Below, in pieces: positions 33,622-42,826 of a stretch of DNA of 64,000 nt (positions are counted from its first letter, which is position 1; every line of letters starts with the position of its first letter). Position numbers and translations under genes: made by a program. The notes below the pieces were generated by a model. That model did not search any database, was not told the origin of the DNA, and saw only the letters and a list, made by a program, of their open reading frames with translations. Location of the stretch: the NCBI RefSeq assembly GCF_001613325.1, contig NZ_BDCD01000023.1, forward strand, positions 62,001 to 126,000, in the 5' to 3' direction. This stretch comes from Nocardia yamanashiensis NBRC 100130 (GTDB lineage Bacteria; Actinomycetota; Actinomycetes; Mycobacteriales; Mycobacteriaceae).

Positions 33622-34340
33622 GCCCGGCCATGAGCACCGAATCCCCCTTCGAAAAGCCCATCCGCGCAGTCGTTTTCGACATGGACGGCCTACTCCTCGA
33701 CTCCGAGCGCCTGGCCGTCGAATCCCTGACACTGTCCGGCGCCCACCTCGGCTACCAACTCTCCGAACGTTTCTGCCACAGCCTCATCGGCATGCCCGCC
33801 GACACCTGCCGAGCCCTCACCACCACCGCCTTCGGCCCCGACTTCCCCCTCGACGACTTCTTCCACACCCACGAAACCACCATCACCCGCCTGGTCGACG
33901 AAGGCCGGCTCACCACCAAACCCGGCGTCCCCGAACTCCTGGACGAACTCGACCGCCGCGCCATCCCCCGCGCCATCGCCACCTCCTCCGCCCGCCCCCG
34001 CACCCACCACCACCTCCACGCCACCGGCCTCGCCCACCGCTTCGACGCCATCATCACCCGCCAAGACGTGCTCCACGGCAAACCCCACCCCGAGCCCTAC
34101 CTGACCGCCACCGCAGCCCTCGCCACCACCCCGGAACACACACTGGCCTGCGAGGATTCACCCAACGGCCTACGCGCCGCCCACGCCGCAGGCCTGCGCT
34201 GCCTGCTCATCCCCGACCTGATCCCCGCCAACGCCGAGACCACCGGCCTCGCCCACCGCGTCTATCCCGACCTGCTGCACGCCATCGACTACCTGGCCGA
34301 GGTCAACGACGGTGTGCGTCACCCACCTGTGCTGTGGTGA
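33618..34340 (+). CDS. HAD-IA sugar-phosphatase-like protein
   Basis: 240 residues from GTG 33618 overlapping the previous stop. Motif I is VVFDMDGLLLDSE, motif II lies in AIATSSA, motif III Lys is in HGKPHPEPY and motif IV is CEDSPNGLRAA. The cap and length match beta-phosphoglucomutase/sugar-phosphate phosphatases. Together with the upstream polyol dehydrogenase it may dephosphorylate a polyol- or sugar-phosphate. The last 22 bases overlap the end of the convergent diguanylate cyclase gene. Confidence 0.9.
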   Translation: MSPAMSTESPFEKPIRAVVFDMDGLLLDSERLAVESLTLSGAHLGYQLSERFCHSLIGMPADTCRALTTTAFGPDFPLDDFFHTHETTITRLVDEGRLTTKPGVPELLDELDRRAIPRAIATSSARPRTHHHLHATGLAHRFDAIITRQDVLHGKPHPEPYLTATAALATTPEHTLACEDSPNGLRAAHAAGLRCLLIPDLIPANAETTGLAHRVYPDLLHAIDYLAEVNDGVRHPPVLW

Positions 34341-35431
34341 GTCATCGCCGGCCCGGGTGACCGGGCGACCACCACGGCGTCACCGCCCCGCTGTTTCGCC
34401 CGGTACATCGCATCGTCTGCGACGCAGATGATTTCGCGCAGCGGACACCGCTCGCCGCCCGTCTCCGCCGCCGTCAGCCCTTCCGCGACCGCGAGCCCGA
34501 TGCTCGCCGTCACCGTGACCGCACCGATCGGCTCGGCGATCGCGCGGCGCAGCCGCTGCGCGGTGTCGAAGGCCGCCTCGACCGGCGTCCGGACCACCAG
34601 CGCGAATTCCTCACCGCCGAAACGGGACACCACGCTCCCGGCCGGCGCACCCGCACGCAGCCGATCGGCCGTCCGCATCAATACCTCGTCACCGAACGAA
34701 TGCCCGTACGTGTCATTGACGGCCTTGAACCGATCGAGATCCACCATCAACACACAGACCGGTACGGGCGTGGCCCGCGCGAACACCTCCGCCGCGTAAT
34801 AGTCGAGCCCCCGGCGACTCAGCAGGTTCGTCAACGGATCCGACAGCATCGCCCCACGCAGCGCGCCGTACCCGAAATGCAAACCCGGCGGCACCACCAC
34901 CGCCGCGCCCATCCCCAAAATCATGATCACCGCCGACCGCACGTCCCCACCCCCGAACAGCGGCACCGCCAGCGCCACCGCCGACCCGAGCGCCCACAAT
35001 GTATGCACCGCAAGCACTTTCGGCGTATGAAACGCACTGACATAAACCCCCACCACCAACAGCAGCATCATCCCCACCGACCGCACCGCATACCCCGGGC
35101 TCAGTACGCAAACCGCCGTAATGCACACATCCGCAACCCCCGCCAGCACCAACGACTCCCGCTCCCCCGGCCACGGCAGCACCCACCACCGCACCGCCCA
35201 AACCACCCCCACCACCACCAGCCCCCACAACGCGATCCGCCCACCCACCCCATGCGGCAATTCCGGCGAAAACACCGTCAACACCGCGATAACCGGCGCC
35301 ACGAGCCCACACAACCCGATCGCGTTCTTCACCACCCCCAACGCCGACCGCGCCGCGATCGCACCCACCACCCACCGATAGTCCACATCCTCGAACCACC
35401 AGTCCCGCAGCATCCGCAGATCAACCCGCAT
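34319..35431 (-). CDS. Membrane-bound diguanylate cyclase (GGDEF)
   Basis: 370 residues. About six hydrophobic helices span residues 20-200; the GGDEF domain follows (about 205-355) with DPLTNLLSRRGL, MVDLDRFKAVNDTYGHSFGDEVL, the intact active site FGGEEF and ADDAMYRAKQRGGD. It should make c-di-GMP from two GTP. No RxxD inhibitory site was identified with certainty. The gene is divergent from the S8 protease (35719) and the CRP-like site lies between them. It overlaps the HAD gene at the 3' end by 22 bases. Confidence 0.9.
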   Translation of the reverse strand: MRVDLRMLRDWWFEDVDYRWVVGAIAARSALGVVKNAIGLCGLVAPVIAVLTVFSPELPHGVGGRIALWGLVVVGVVWAVRWWVLPWPGERESLVLAGVADVCITAVCVLSPGYAVRSVGMMLLLVVGVYVSAFHTPKVLAVHTLWALGSAVALAVPLFGGGDVRSAVIMILGMGAAVVVPPGLHFGYGALRGAMLSDPLTNLLSRRGLDYYAAEVFARATPVPVCVLMVDLDRFKAVNDTYGHSFGDEVLMRTADRLRAGAPAGSVVSRFGGEEFALVVRTPVEAAFDTAQRLRRAIAEPIGAVTVTASIGLAVAEGLTAAETGGERCPLREIICVADDAMYRAKQRGGDAVVVARSPGPAMTHHSTGG

Positions 35432-35541
35432 GCACCACCCCTGGGCACCGAAGGAACCTACCTACCGCCTGACCACGCCGTTCACCCCGCCCGGCGCGCT
35501 AACGAAGTCTATTCCGGCCGCAATACCCTCCCCACCTGATA

Positions 35542-35557
35542 TGTGCGACACATCACA
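35542..35557. promoter_or_regulatory. CRP-like binding site between GGDEF and S8 protease genes
   Basis: The site reads TGTGC-GACACA-TCACA, one mismatch from the CRP/GlxR consensus TGTGA-N6-TCACA. It is embedded in a wider inverted repeat, ATATGTG-N8-CACATAT (35539-35560). It is 111 bases from the start of the GGDEF gene and 161 bases from that of the protease, so cAMP-type control of either gene is possible. Confidence 0.6.
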
Positions 35558-35718
35558 TATTCGGGGCTCCGGGACCCACTGGAATCCGGAAACGCCGGGC
35601 ATTCGCGGCATTCCACACCCCACCCGCTGGGACAGAAGTGGAGTAGTGCGCTACGCACGACTCCCGGCCGATCCAGGCGCACCGTGACGAGATAGTCAAC
35701 TCTCCGGAAGGATCGGCC

Positions 35719-37161
35719 ATGACCGAACACACCGCCCGCATCGTGGTGAAGCTGCGTGCGGACGCCCCGCCACCCTCGCGGGGCTCACGCCTCAACGACC
35801 TGCGGCTCGAGAAATACTTCGATCCGCGCGTGCTGGCGCCGCTCCCGCCCGGGCACGGTGGTCCCGAGCGTCCACTGGATCGCTACCGCCGCATCGACGT
35901 GCGCGACCGCGACACCGCCTTGGCATTGGCCGAGGAGCTCGCCGCCGACCCGGCCGTCGAGACCGCCTATGTCGAGGGCGGCCCGACACCGCCGCCCGTG
36001 CATCCCGCCGACGATCCGCGCAATGCCGCACAGCATTACCTCGATGCCGCACCGGTCGGCATCGACGCGCGTTGGGCATGGCAGCAATCCATCACCGGTG
36101 CGGGCGTGGCCTGTGTCGATTTGGAACAGGGGTGGACGCTGAACCATGAGGATCTCGCGGCCGCGAACATTTCCCTGCTGTCCGGAGTCAACACCGCCTA
36201 CCACGGGCACGGAACGGCGGTGCTGGGCGAGCTCGGCGCGGTGGACAACACCATCGGCGGCGTCGGAATCGCGCCGCATGCAACGTTTTCGGTGGTTTCG
36301 CAGTATCGAGCCGGGGGTGCCTACAGCACCGCCGAGGCCATTGTGAGCGTCTCCAATGTGCTGGCGGCCGGCAGCGTACTGCTCCTGGAAGCCCAGACCG
36401 TCTACTCCACCAGTGGCAGCAGTTACGTCCCGGTCGAGGTGGAAGAGGCTGTGTTCGACGCGATTCGGGCCGCTTGCGACAAGGGCCTGGTGGTCGTGGA
36501 GGCGGCCGGTAACGGCTCCTACGATCTGGACACATTCACCGACACCAAGGGCAAGACCGTATTGAAGCGCGGCAGCGCCGACTTCAAGGATTCCGGCGCG
36601 ATCATGGTCGGCGCCGCGAGTTCCGCTGTACCGCACCGGCGTCTGGGGTTCTCCAACTTCGGCAGCCGCGTGGACTGCTTCGGCTGGGGTGAAAACATCG
36701 ATACCACGGGCGACGGCTGGATGAGCCGCCGCACCGACGACTACACCACCGACTTCGGCGGCACCTCGGGCGCGTCACCGATCGTGGCGGGCGCGGCCGT
36801 ACTCATCCAGTCCTCGACCAATATTCGAGCCGACTCCGAATACATGCGCACCCTCCTGACCAGCTGGGGCACCGCCAGCGCCGACCCCACGACAGACCGC
36901 ATCGGAGTAATGCCCGACGTACGCCGCACCATCCAGGGCCTGCACAACCACCTGCTCCGCCCCGAAATCCATGCGGCCCTGGAGTTCATCCTCTTCGGCA
37001 TCATCAACGACGCCCCCGGCGTAGTCCTCGGCCCCGACGGCCCCCGCCCGGTAGACCCCGGCTGGGGCGCCCGATGGATCACCGTGAACACCCACCTCCG
37101 CAGGCAGCTCCTCACCGACCTCACACAGCAATTGGAGGCCTTGCCGCAACTGCACAGGTAG
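35719..37161 (+). CDS. S8 subtilisin-like serine protease without signal peptide
   Basis: 480 residues. A catalytic triad is visible: Asp134 (ACVDLEQGW), His164 (HGHGTAVLGELGA) and Ser350 (FGGTSGASPIVAGAA), with the oxyanion Asn in EAAGNGSYDLD. The first 90 residues resemble an I9-like pro-domain strand pattern ending DPAVETAYVEGG. There is no signal peptide or C-terminal membrane segment, unlike the mycosins of ESX systems, so the protein may be cytosolic or exported by another route. It is a single gene; the following hypothetical gene begins 86 bases later. Confidence 0.9.
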   Translation: MTEHTARIVVKLRADAPPPSRGSRLNDLRLEKYFDPRVLAPLPPGHGGPERPLDRYRRIDVRDRDTALALAEELAADPAVETAYVEGGPTPPPVHPADDPRNAAQHYLDAAPVGIDARWAWQQSITGAGVACVDLEQGWTLNHEDLAAANISLLSGVNTAYHGHGTAVLGELGAVDNTIGGVGIAPHATFSVVSQYRAGGAYSTAEAIVSVSNVLAAGSVLLLEAQTVYSTSGSSYVPVEVEEAVFDAIRAACDKGLVVVEAAGNGSYDLDTFTDTKGKTVLKRGSADFKDSGAIMVGAASSAVPHRRLGFSNFGSRVDCFGWGENIDTTGDGWMSRRTDDYTTDFGGTSGASPIVAGAAVLIQSSTNIRADSEYMRTLLTSWGTASADPTTDRIGVMPDVRRTIQGLHNHLLRPEIHAALEFILFGIINDAPGVVLGPDGPRPVDPGWGARWITVNTHLRRQLLTDLTQQLEALPQLHR

Positions 37162-37246
37162 ATGGCCAATCCACTGGCCGAAACATGCTCCGGTCGAATA
37201 GATTTCGTATCCATAGACCACACAACCAAGGGCGGTTGGACAACGG

Positions 37247-37714
37247 ATGTCGATCTCGGCGCGCCAACTTCACGCAATAGTGCAGAGCCTCCCTGCGCGA
37301 CAGCCGATCACCGATGCCTTCGAACAGAATCGGGCCCCATCGAGATGGCCGAGTCAACGCGACCATCTCTTGGGATGGCTAGCCGAGTACAACGGCCCCG
37401 GCTACTACGGCCGTAAGACCCCCGGTCGGGATGCCCGTTTCTTCTACAACCACTTCAAGTGCGCACCCGGGTTACTGTGGCTGGCGGAAGCACTGGGCGA
37501 AGAACCGGTTCGCCTGCGGGAAGCCGTAGCCCGTGTCGAAGCAGCCGGAGGAAATCTCGCCAGCCAATGCGGCGCGCTCCGCACCGCCATACCTTGGGCA
37601 CGAATCGAGGAGCTACTAGCCGCACAACCGATCGGTGCCCGTCGGGGTCTACTCAACCGGACCACCCAGGCGTTGGCTCGTCATAGGCCAGGGCGCCTTC
37701 GACGAACAATTTAG
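37247..37714 (+). CDS. Hypothetical protein of 155 residues
   Basis: I do not recognise the family. The central part is well structured and rich in conserved-looking aromatic and Gly residues: HLLGWLAEYNGPGYYGRKTPGRDARFFYNHF and APGLLWLAEALGEEP (about residues 40-90), then an Ala/Arg-rich end. The last 25 residues (GARRGLLNRTTQALARHRPG) are basic and may be affected by a frame change. There is no signal peptide. It lies between the S8 protease and tRNA-Val, pointing toward the tRNA's 3' end. Confidence 0.5.
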   Translation: MSISARQLHAIVQSLPARQPITDAFEQNRAPSRWPSQRDHLLGWLAEYNGPGYYGRKTPGRDARFFYNHFKCAPGLLWLAEALGEEPVRLREAVARVEAAGGNLASQCGALRTAIPWARIEELLAAQPIGARRGLLNRTTQALARHRPGRLRRTI

Positions 37715-37766
37715 CTACCGCCGCTGCCCGAGTTCTGCCCCACGAATCGGCCCGTGGGGCAAAGAA

Positions 37767-37798
37767 AACCGGCAGGCACCTGTCGGTACCTGCCGGTT
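37767..37798 (-). terminator. Rho-independent terminator of tRNA-Val
   Basis: AACCGGCAGG and CCTGCCGGTT form a 10-bp stem with a 12-base loop; read on the minus strand the stem is followed by a T-rich TTTTCTTT. It lies just 3' of tRNA-Val. Confidence 0.8.
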
Positions 37799-37804
37799 GA
37801 AGGG

Positions 37805-37876
37805 TGGGCGCAGAGGGGATCGAACCCCCGACCGCTGGTGTGTAAAACCAGTGCTCTACCGCTGAGCTATACGCCC
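37805..37876 (-). tRNA. tRNA-Val, anticodon UAC
   Basis: 72 bases on the minus strand. Acceptor GGGCGTA pairs with TGCGCCC (one G-U), D-arm AGCTCAGCGGTAGAGC, anticodon stem CTGGT/ACCAG with loop TTTACAC (anticodon TAC), T-arm CGGGGGTTCGATCCCCT. The terminal CCA is not encoded. It is followed by a terminator at 37767-37798. Confidence 0.97.
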
Positions 37877-37936
37877 GGATAGTCCCGGGTGGACCCGGGG
37901 CCGGTGTTGCGGGCCGGCCGAAACCGGGGCAACGGG

Positions 37937-38401
37937 TTATGAATCTAGTGTGGCGAGGGCTTTTTCCCAAGCTGCCTGGTCACGGGGCTCGCCAGGGCCG
38001 TTCATTTCGGCGAAGCGGATGATTCCGTCCTTGTCGATGACGAAGGTGCCGCGGTTGGGGTAGCCGGATTTTTCGTTGAAGACGCCGTATTGCTGGGCTA
38101 CTGCGCCGTGGGGCCAGAAGTCGGAGAGGAGGGGGAAGGTGTAGCCCTGTTCGGCTGCCCAGATCTTGTGGGTGGGCGGGGGGCCTACGGAGATGGCGAG
38201 GATTTCGGCGTTGTCGTTCTGGAACTTGGGGAGTTCGTCGCGGACCTTGCAGAGTTCGCCTTGGCAGATGCCGGTGAAGGCCAGGGGGTAGAAGACCAGG
38301 AGGACGTTCTTCTTGTCACGGAAGGACGAGAGGGTTACTTCCTGGTTGTTCTGGTCCTTCAGCGTGAAGTCCGGGGCGGGCGTGCCGACCTCGAGTGGCA
38401 T
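37937..38401 (-). CDS. ahpE: AhpE/Bcp-type peroxiredoxin
   Basis: 154 residues from MPLEVGTPAPDF at 38401 (an in-frame ATG at 38416 adds five). It reduces peroxides in the cytoplasm. The peroxidatic Cys46 lies in FYPLAFTGICQGELC; Cys51 five residues later makes a Bcp-like C-x4-C pair, whereas M. tuberculosis AhpE is described as one-Cys. PNRGTFVIDKDGIIRF completes the fold. The gene order with DUF3052, a lipoprotein and aceE matches Rv2238c to Rv2241 of M. tuberculosis. Confidence 0.92.
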   Translation of the reverse strand: MPLEVGTPAPDFTLKDQNNQEVTLSSFRDKKNVLLVFYPLAFTGICQGELCKVRDELPKFQNDNAEILAISVGPPPTHKIWAAEQGYTFPLLSDFWPHGAVAQQYGVFNEKSGYPNRGTFVIDKDGIIRFAEMNGPGEPRDQAAWEKALATLDS

Positions 38402-38507
38402 GCGGTGAACCTCCATCCTGTGCGGGCGAGCCGGTACACACCGGGACGCCGAGCGAGGCGACTCGCTCGGCGGGGTGCGTCGGCTAGAACCTTAGTTAAG
38501 GGAAGGG

Positions 38508-38930
38508 TCAGCGCTGCTTCGAGGGCGTCTTGGGTTGCACCAGGCGGCTGCCGGACCAATCGCCGAGCGAGATCGACGAGGTTTGGGTCAGGCCGGCCGG
38601 GGAAGCCGATTCGGCGATTTCAGCAGGATCCACGTGGCCGGAATGGCCGGTTTTCGGGGTCAGGACCCAGACGATGCCGTCATCGGCCAAGGGGGTGATG
38701 ACGTTGAGGAGCTCGTCGACCAAGTCGCCGTCACCATCCCGCCACCAGAGAAGTACCACGTCGACGACCTCATCGGTGTCCTCGTCGAGCAGCTCGGAGC
38801 CGATGGCTTCCTCGATCGCTGCCCGCAGGTCGTCGTCGGTATCCTCGTCCCAGCCCAGTTCCTGAACCACCAACCCGTGTGAGATCCCGAGCTTCTGAGC
38901 GTAGTTCTGCGCGTCCGCCGCGGCGACCAC
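38508..38930 (-). CDS. DUF3052 family protein
   Basis: 140 residues from GTG 38930, eight bases after GAGGAGG; an earlier ATG at 38978 would add residues that look less natural. The family signature is visible in AQNYAQKLGISHGLVVQELGWDEDTDDDL, a middle acidic stretch (LLDEDTDEVVDVVLLWWRDGDGDLVDEL) and DDGIVWVLTPKTGHSGHVDPAEIAESA. The conserved position next to ahpE and aceE (Rv2239c in M. tuberculosis) supports the call. Function is unknown. Confidence 0.9.
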   Translation of the reverse strand: MVAAADAQNYAQKLGISHGLVVQELGWDEDTDDDLRAAIEEAIGSELLDEDTDEVVDVVLLWWRDGDGDLVDELLNVITPLADDGIVWVLTPKTGHSGHVDPAEIAESASPAGLTQTSSISLGDWSGSRLVQPKTPSKQR

Positions 38931-39169
38931 GGTGGTGTCCTCCTCAACTCCCGACAGTAGGTACTCGCAAGCGAACATGGTAAACGGCCGTAGCGCAAGC
39001 CGATCGGCCGAATTCGCGGTGGAAATGTCGTAACGGTGTCGGGCGGCGCAGCCGGGAAAACTCGATTCGAGGCCCGTGACCTGCACGGAAAACCCGGACA
39101 AGTCGGGCGCGAGAGAAACCGCGAGCGGAACTCTCGAGAACACGCCGGTGACGACCGGGTGAAGCGGAA

Positions 39170-39721
39170 CTAGGCCGGACAGGCGCTGCGGGCCGCGTTC
39201 AGCGCATCGTTCACCTTGCGGCTGGCGTCGTTGAGCGGACCCACCAGCGAGGTGGCGGTGGTCTTGCGCACCTCGGCCGCCAGCGCCCGCGCCGCCGTCA
39301 CATAGTCGGTCAGCTTCTGCGAGATGTCCGCCGGCAGATCCGAACCCGAGGCGTTCACCCCGGTCTCCACCGTGCGCGCGGCGTCCTCGAGCGCATTGGC
39401 GGCGGTATCGCGTTTGGTGGATTGGTCGGCCGCGTTCGCGTCGTGCGCGTCCACGAAGTCGTTGTAGCGATCTACAGCCGTGCCCGTCGTCTTGCGGAAC
39501 GGCGTGCAATTGTCCGAAATCGCCTTGGCCTTCGCGGCCGCCGCCTTCGACGAGGTAGCGGCCGCCGAGGACGAGGCGGCCTCGGCTTTGTACGAGGTGG
39601 CCTGCACCTGGTTCGGGGTGGCGGTACCCTCGACCGTGTTGGCGCAACCGGCTAGAACGAGGCCGAATCCGACCGCCGCAGCCGCACACGCCAACCCGAA
39701 CTTTCGCGGGTTCAGCTTCAT
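39170..39721 (-). CDS. Lipoprotein, Ala/Lys-rich helical
   Basis: 183 residues from ATG 39721. A lipobox LAGC (Cys near residue 26) follows the signal. The mature part is an alanine-rich helix (AEAASSSAAATSSKAAAAKAKA) and then a helical domain with TPFRKTTGTAVDRYNDFVDAHD and a terminal Cys (ARSACPA). It occupies the place of Rv2240c, which supports orthology, but the function is not known. It is divergent from aceE. Confidence 0.78.
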   Translation of the reverse strand: MKLNPRKFGLACAAAAVGFGLVLAGCANTVEGTATPNQVQATSYKAEAASSSAAATSSKAAAAKAKAISDNCTPFRKTTGTAVDRYNDFVDAHDANAADQSTKRDTAANALEDAARTVETGVNASGSDLPADISQKLTDYVTAARALAAEVRKTTATSLVGPLNDASRKVNDALNAARSACPA

Positions 39722-39842
39722 CGTCCTCCCCGTTCCGCCACTGGCCGGTTCCCTGGAGAACCGTATCGGATTCCGAGCTGACATGATGACCTGGGACGCA
39801 CTCTCGACAAGGATGTGAGATGCGCCCCAGAACCAATCGTTA

Positions 39843-39872
39843 CGGGCAGGTGCCCACCACAGTGCCTGCCCG
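39843..39872. promoter_or_regulatory. Inverted repeat in the aceE upstream region
   Basis: CGGGCAGG (39843-39850) and CCTGCCCG (39865-39872) are perfect 8-bp arms with a 14-base spacer, 51 bases before the aceE start and within the divergent promoter region. It could be an operator for aceE or the lipoprotein, or a hairpin in the aceE leader. Confidence 0.4.
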
Positions 39873-39922
39873 GGGTTTGACGCCATCAGATGTCCCACCC
39901 CTGTGTACGAGGAGCAAATGTC

Positions 39923-42811
39923 TTGACCGACCTGATGCACCCTGTTTCTTCGTCGAGTCCGAACAATGGACCGGCTGGCAAGCGCCCGGCTGGGGGCCGG
40001 GTTCGAGTGATTCGCGAGGGGGTGGCGTCATACCTTCCGGACATCGATCCGGAGGAAACCAGCGAATGGCTGGATTCGTTCGACGAGATGCTCGAACGCG
40101 AAGGCCCGGGCCGCGCCCGCTACTTGATGCTGCGTATGCTCGAGCGCGCCGGTGAACGCCGTGTCGCCATTCCGGCCCTCACCTCCACCGACTACGTCAA
40201 CACCATCCCCACCGAGAACGAGCCCTGGTTCCCCGGCGACGAAGAGGTCGAACGGCGCTTCCGGGCCTACATCCGCTGGAATGCCGCGGTCATGGTGCAC
40301 CGCGCGCAGCGGCCGGGAGTCGGTGTCGGCGGCCATATTTCGACCTACGCGTCCTCGTCGGCGCTCTACGAGGTCGGCTTCAACCACTTCTTCCGCGGCA
40401 AGGATCATCCCGGCGGCGGCGACCAGGTCTACATCCAGGGCCACGCCTCCCCCGGCATCTACGCCCGCGCCTTCCTGGAAGGGCGCTTGACGGAAGACCA
40501 GATGGACGGCTTCCGCCAGGAGTACTCGCACGGCGGCCCCGGCCACGGCCTGTCCTCCTACCCGCACCCGCGGCTGATGCCGGACTTCTGGGAATTTCCC
40601 ACGGTCTCCATGGGTCTGGGCCCGATGAACGCCATCTACCAGGCCCGGTTCAACCACTACCTGCACGATCGCGGCATCAAGGACACCTCCGATCAGCACG
40701 TGTGGGCGTTCCTGGGCGACGGCGAGATGGACGAGCCGGAATCGCGCGGCCTGATCCAGGTCGCCGCCAACGAGGGCCTGGACAACCTGACCTTCGTCAT
40801 CAATGCCAACCTGCAGCGCCTGGACGGCCCGGTACGCGGCAACGGCAAGATCATTCAGGAGCTGGAGTCGTTCTTCCGCGGCGCCGGCTGGAATGTCATC
40901 AAGGTGGTCTGGGGCCGCGAGTGGGATTCGCTGCTGCAGGCCGACCGCGACGGCGCCCTGGTGAACCTGATGAACACCACGCCCGACGGCGACTACCAGA
41001 CCTACAAGGCCAATGACGGCGCGTATGTGCGCGAGCACTTCTTCGGTCGCGATCCGCGCACCAAGGAACTGGTCAAGGGCCTGTCCGACGGCGATATCTG
41101 GAACCTCAAGCGCGGCGGCCACGACTACCGCAAGATCTACGCGGCGTACGCGGCGGCCATGGCGCACAAGGGCCAGCCGACGGTCATCATCGCCAAGACC
41201 ATCAAGGGCTACGGCCTGGGCAAGCACTTCGAGGCCCGCAATGCCACGCACCAGATGAAGAAGATGACCCTCGATGATCTGAAGGCGTTCCGCGACGTGC
41301 AGCGCATTCCGATCACCGACGCGGAGCTGGAGAAGAACCCCTACCTGCCGCCGTACTACCACCCCGGCATGGATGCGCCGGAGATCCAGTACATGATGGG
41401 CCGGCGTCAGCAGCTGGGCGGTTTCCTGCCCGAGAGGCGCACGGCGGCAAAGCCTCTGCAACTCCCCGGCGATGAGGCCTACCGCTCCATCCGCAAGGGC
41501 TCGGGCAAGCAGTCCGTCGCCACCACGATGGCCTTCGTGCGGCTGATGAAGGAACTGTTGCGCGACAAGGAGATCGGCAAGCGCATCGTGCCGATCATTC
41601 CCGACGAGGCCCGTACCTTCGGTATGGACTCGTGGTTCCCGTCGTTGAAGATCTACAACCGCAACGGCCAGTTGTACACATCGGTCGACGCCGAGTTGAT
41701 GCTTGCCTACAAAGAGTCGCCGGTCGGCCAGATTCTGCACGAGGGCATCAACGAGGCTGGTTCGACGGCCAGCTTCACCGCGGTGGGCACGTCCTACGCC
41801 ACCCACGGCGAGCCGATGATCCCGCTCTACATCTTCTACTCGATGTTCGGCTTCCAGCGCACCGGCGATGGAATCTGGGCCGCGGCGGATCAGATGGCGC
41901 GCGGTTTCGTGCTCGGAGCAACCGCCGGGCGAACCACGCTGACCGGTGAGGGCCTGCAGCACAACGACGGTCACTCGCTGCTGCTGGCGTCCACCAACCC
42001 GGCCTGCGTCCCCTACGATCCGGCGTTCGCGTTCGAGATCGCCCACATCGTGCGGGACGGTATGCGCCGGATGTACGGCGGCGGCGTCGGCATCACCGGT
42101 TACCAGGAGGCCCTGCCGGGCACCGATCCCGAGGCGCATTCGGTGCACCACGATTTCGGCGGCGAGGACATCTTCTACTACATCACCCTGTACAACGAGC
42201 CGCAGCAGCAGCCGGCCGAGCCGGAGAACCTCGATGTCGAGGGCCTGCTCAAGGGCATCTACCGGTACAAGCCGGGCGGTGCGGGCGACCTGCGCGCCAA
42301 TATCCTGGTCGCAGGCGTCACCATGCCCGACGGTCTGCGCGCGCAGCAGATGCTGGCCGAGGACTGGGGCGTGCAGGCCGATGTGTGGTCGGTGACCTCG
42401 TGGGGCGAGCTCCGCAAGGACGCGCTCGCCAAGGAGATCGCGAAACTGCGCCACCCGGACCAGGATCCGGGCGAGCCGTACGTGACCCAGGCGCTGTCGA
42501 TCGCGAAGGGTCAGACCTTCGTGGCCGCCTCCGACTGGATGCGCGCGGTGCCGGATCAGATCCGCCAGTGGGTGCCGGGCGAGTACGTCACGCTCGGCAC
42601 GGACGGTTTCGGTTTCTCCGACACCCGCCCGGCCGCGCGCCGCGTGTTCAATGTGGACGCCGCCTCGATCGTGGTCGGCGCGCTGCAGGGACTCGCAGCT
42701 CAAGGGAAGATCGCCCCGTCGACGGTCGCCGAAGCGGCGGCCAAGTACCGCATCGACGATGTGAACGCCGCGCCGACGGCGGCACCGGGTTCCGAGGGCG
42801 GCGACGCATAA
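39923..42811 (+). CDS. aceE: Pyruvate dehydrogenase E1 component, homodimeric type
   Basis: 962 residues from TTG 39923, with GGAG eight bases upstream; the protein then begins MTDLMHPV and soon matches the mycobacterial enzyme (VIREGVASYLPDIDPEETSEW). An ATG at 39918 in another frame runs straight into TGA. The TPP motif is GDGEMDEPESRG with NLQRLDGPVRGNGKIIQELE, and the pyrimidine and C-terminal domains are complete. It decarboxylates pyruvate and passes the acetyl group to E2, giving acetyl-CoA for the TCA cycle and for the fatty-acid genes downstream. It corresponds to Rv2241. Confidence 0.96.
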   Translation: MTDLMHPVSSSSPNNGPAGKRPAGGRVRVIREGVASYLPDIDPEETSEWLDSFDEMLEREGPGRARYLMLRMLERAGERRVAIPALTSTDYVNTIPTENEPWFPGDEEVERRFRAYIRWNAAVMVHRAQRPGVGVGGHISTYASSSALYEVGFNHFFRGKDHPGGGDQVYIQGHASPGIYARAFLEGRLTEDQMDGFRQEYSHGGPGHGLSSYPHPRLMPDFWEFPTVSMGLGPMNAIYQARFNHYLHDRGIKDTSDQHVWAFLGDGEMDEPESRGLIQVAANEGLDNLTFVINANLQRLDGPVRGNGKIIQELESFFRGAGWNVIKVVWGREWDSLLQADRDGALVNLMNTTPDGDYQTYKANDGAYVREHFFGRDPRTKELVKGLSDGDIWNLKRGGHDYRKIYAAYAAAMAHKGQPTVIIAKTIKGYGLGKHFEARNATHQMKKMTLDDLKAFRDVQRIPITDAELEKNPYLPPYYHPGMDAPEIQYMMGRRQQLGGFLPERRTAAKPLQLPGDEAYRSIRKGSGKQSVATTMAFVRLMKELLRDKEIGKRIVPIIPDEARTFGMDSWFPSLKIYNRNGQLYTSVDAELMLAYKESPVGQILHEGINEAGSTASFTAVGTSYATHGEPMIPLYIFYSMFGFQRTGDGIWAAADQMARGFVLGATAGRTTLTGEGLQHNDGHSLLLASTNPACVPYDPAFAFEIAHIVRDGMRRMYGGGVGITGYQEALPGTDPEAHSVHHDFGGEDIFYYITLYNEPQQQPAEPENLDVEGLLKGIYRYKPGGAGDLRANILVAGVTMPDGLRAQQMLAEDWGVQADVWSVTSWGELRKDALAKEIAKLRHPDQDPGEPYVTQALSIAKGQTFVAASDWMRAVPDQIRQWVPGEYVTLGTDGFGFSDTRPAARRVFNVDAASIVVGALQGLAAQGKIAPSTVAEAAAKYRIDDVNAAPTAAPGSEGGDA

Positions 42812-42826
42812 CGGACCATTAATACT

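Noticed and set aside
37247..37876. An island inserted at tRNA-Val
   Set aside because: No repeated copy of the tRNA 3' end, integrase or change of gene type was seen on either side; the hypothetical gene alone is not enough.
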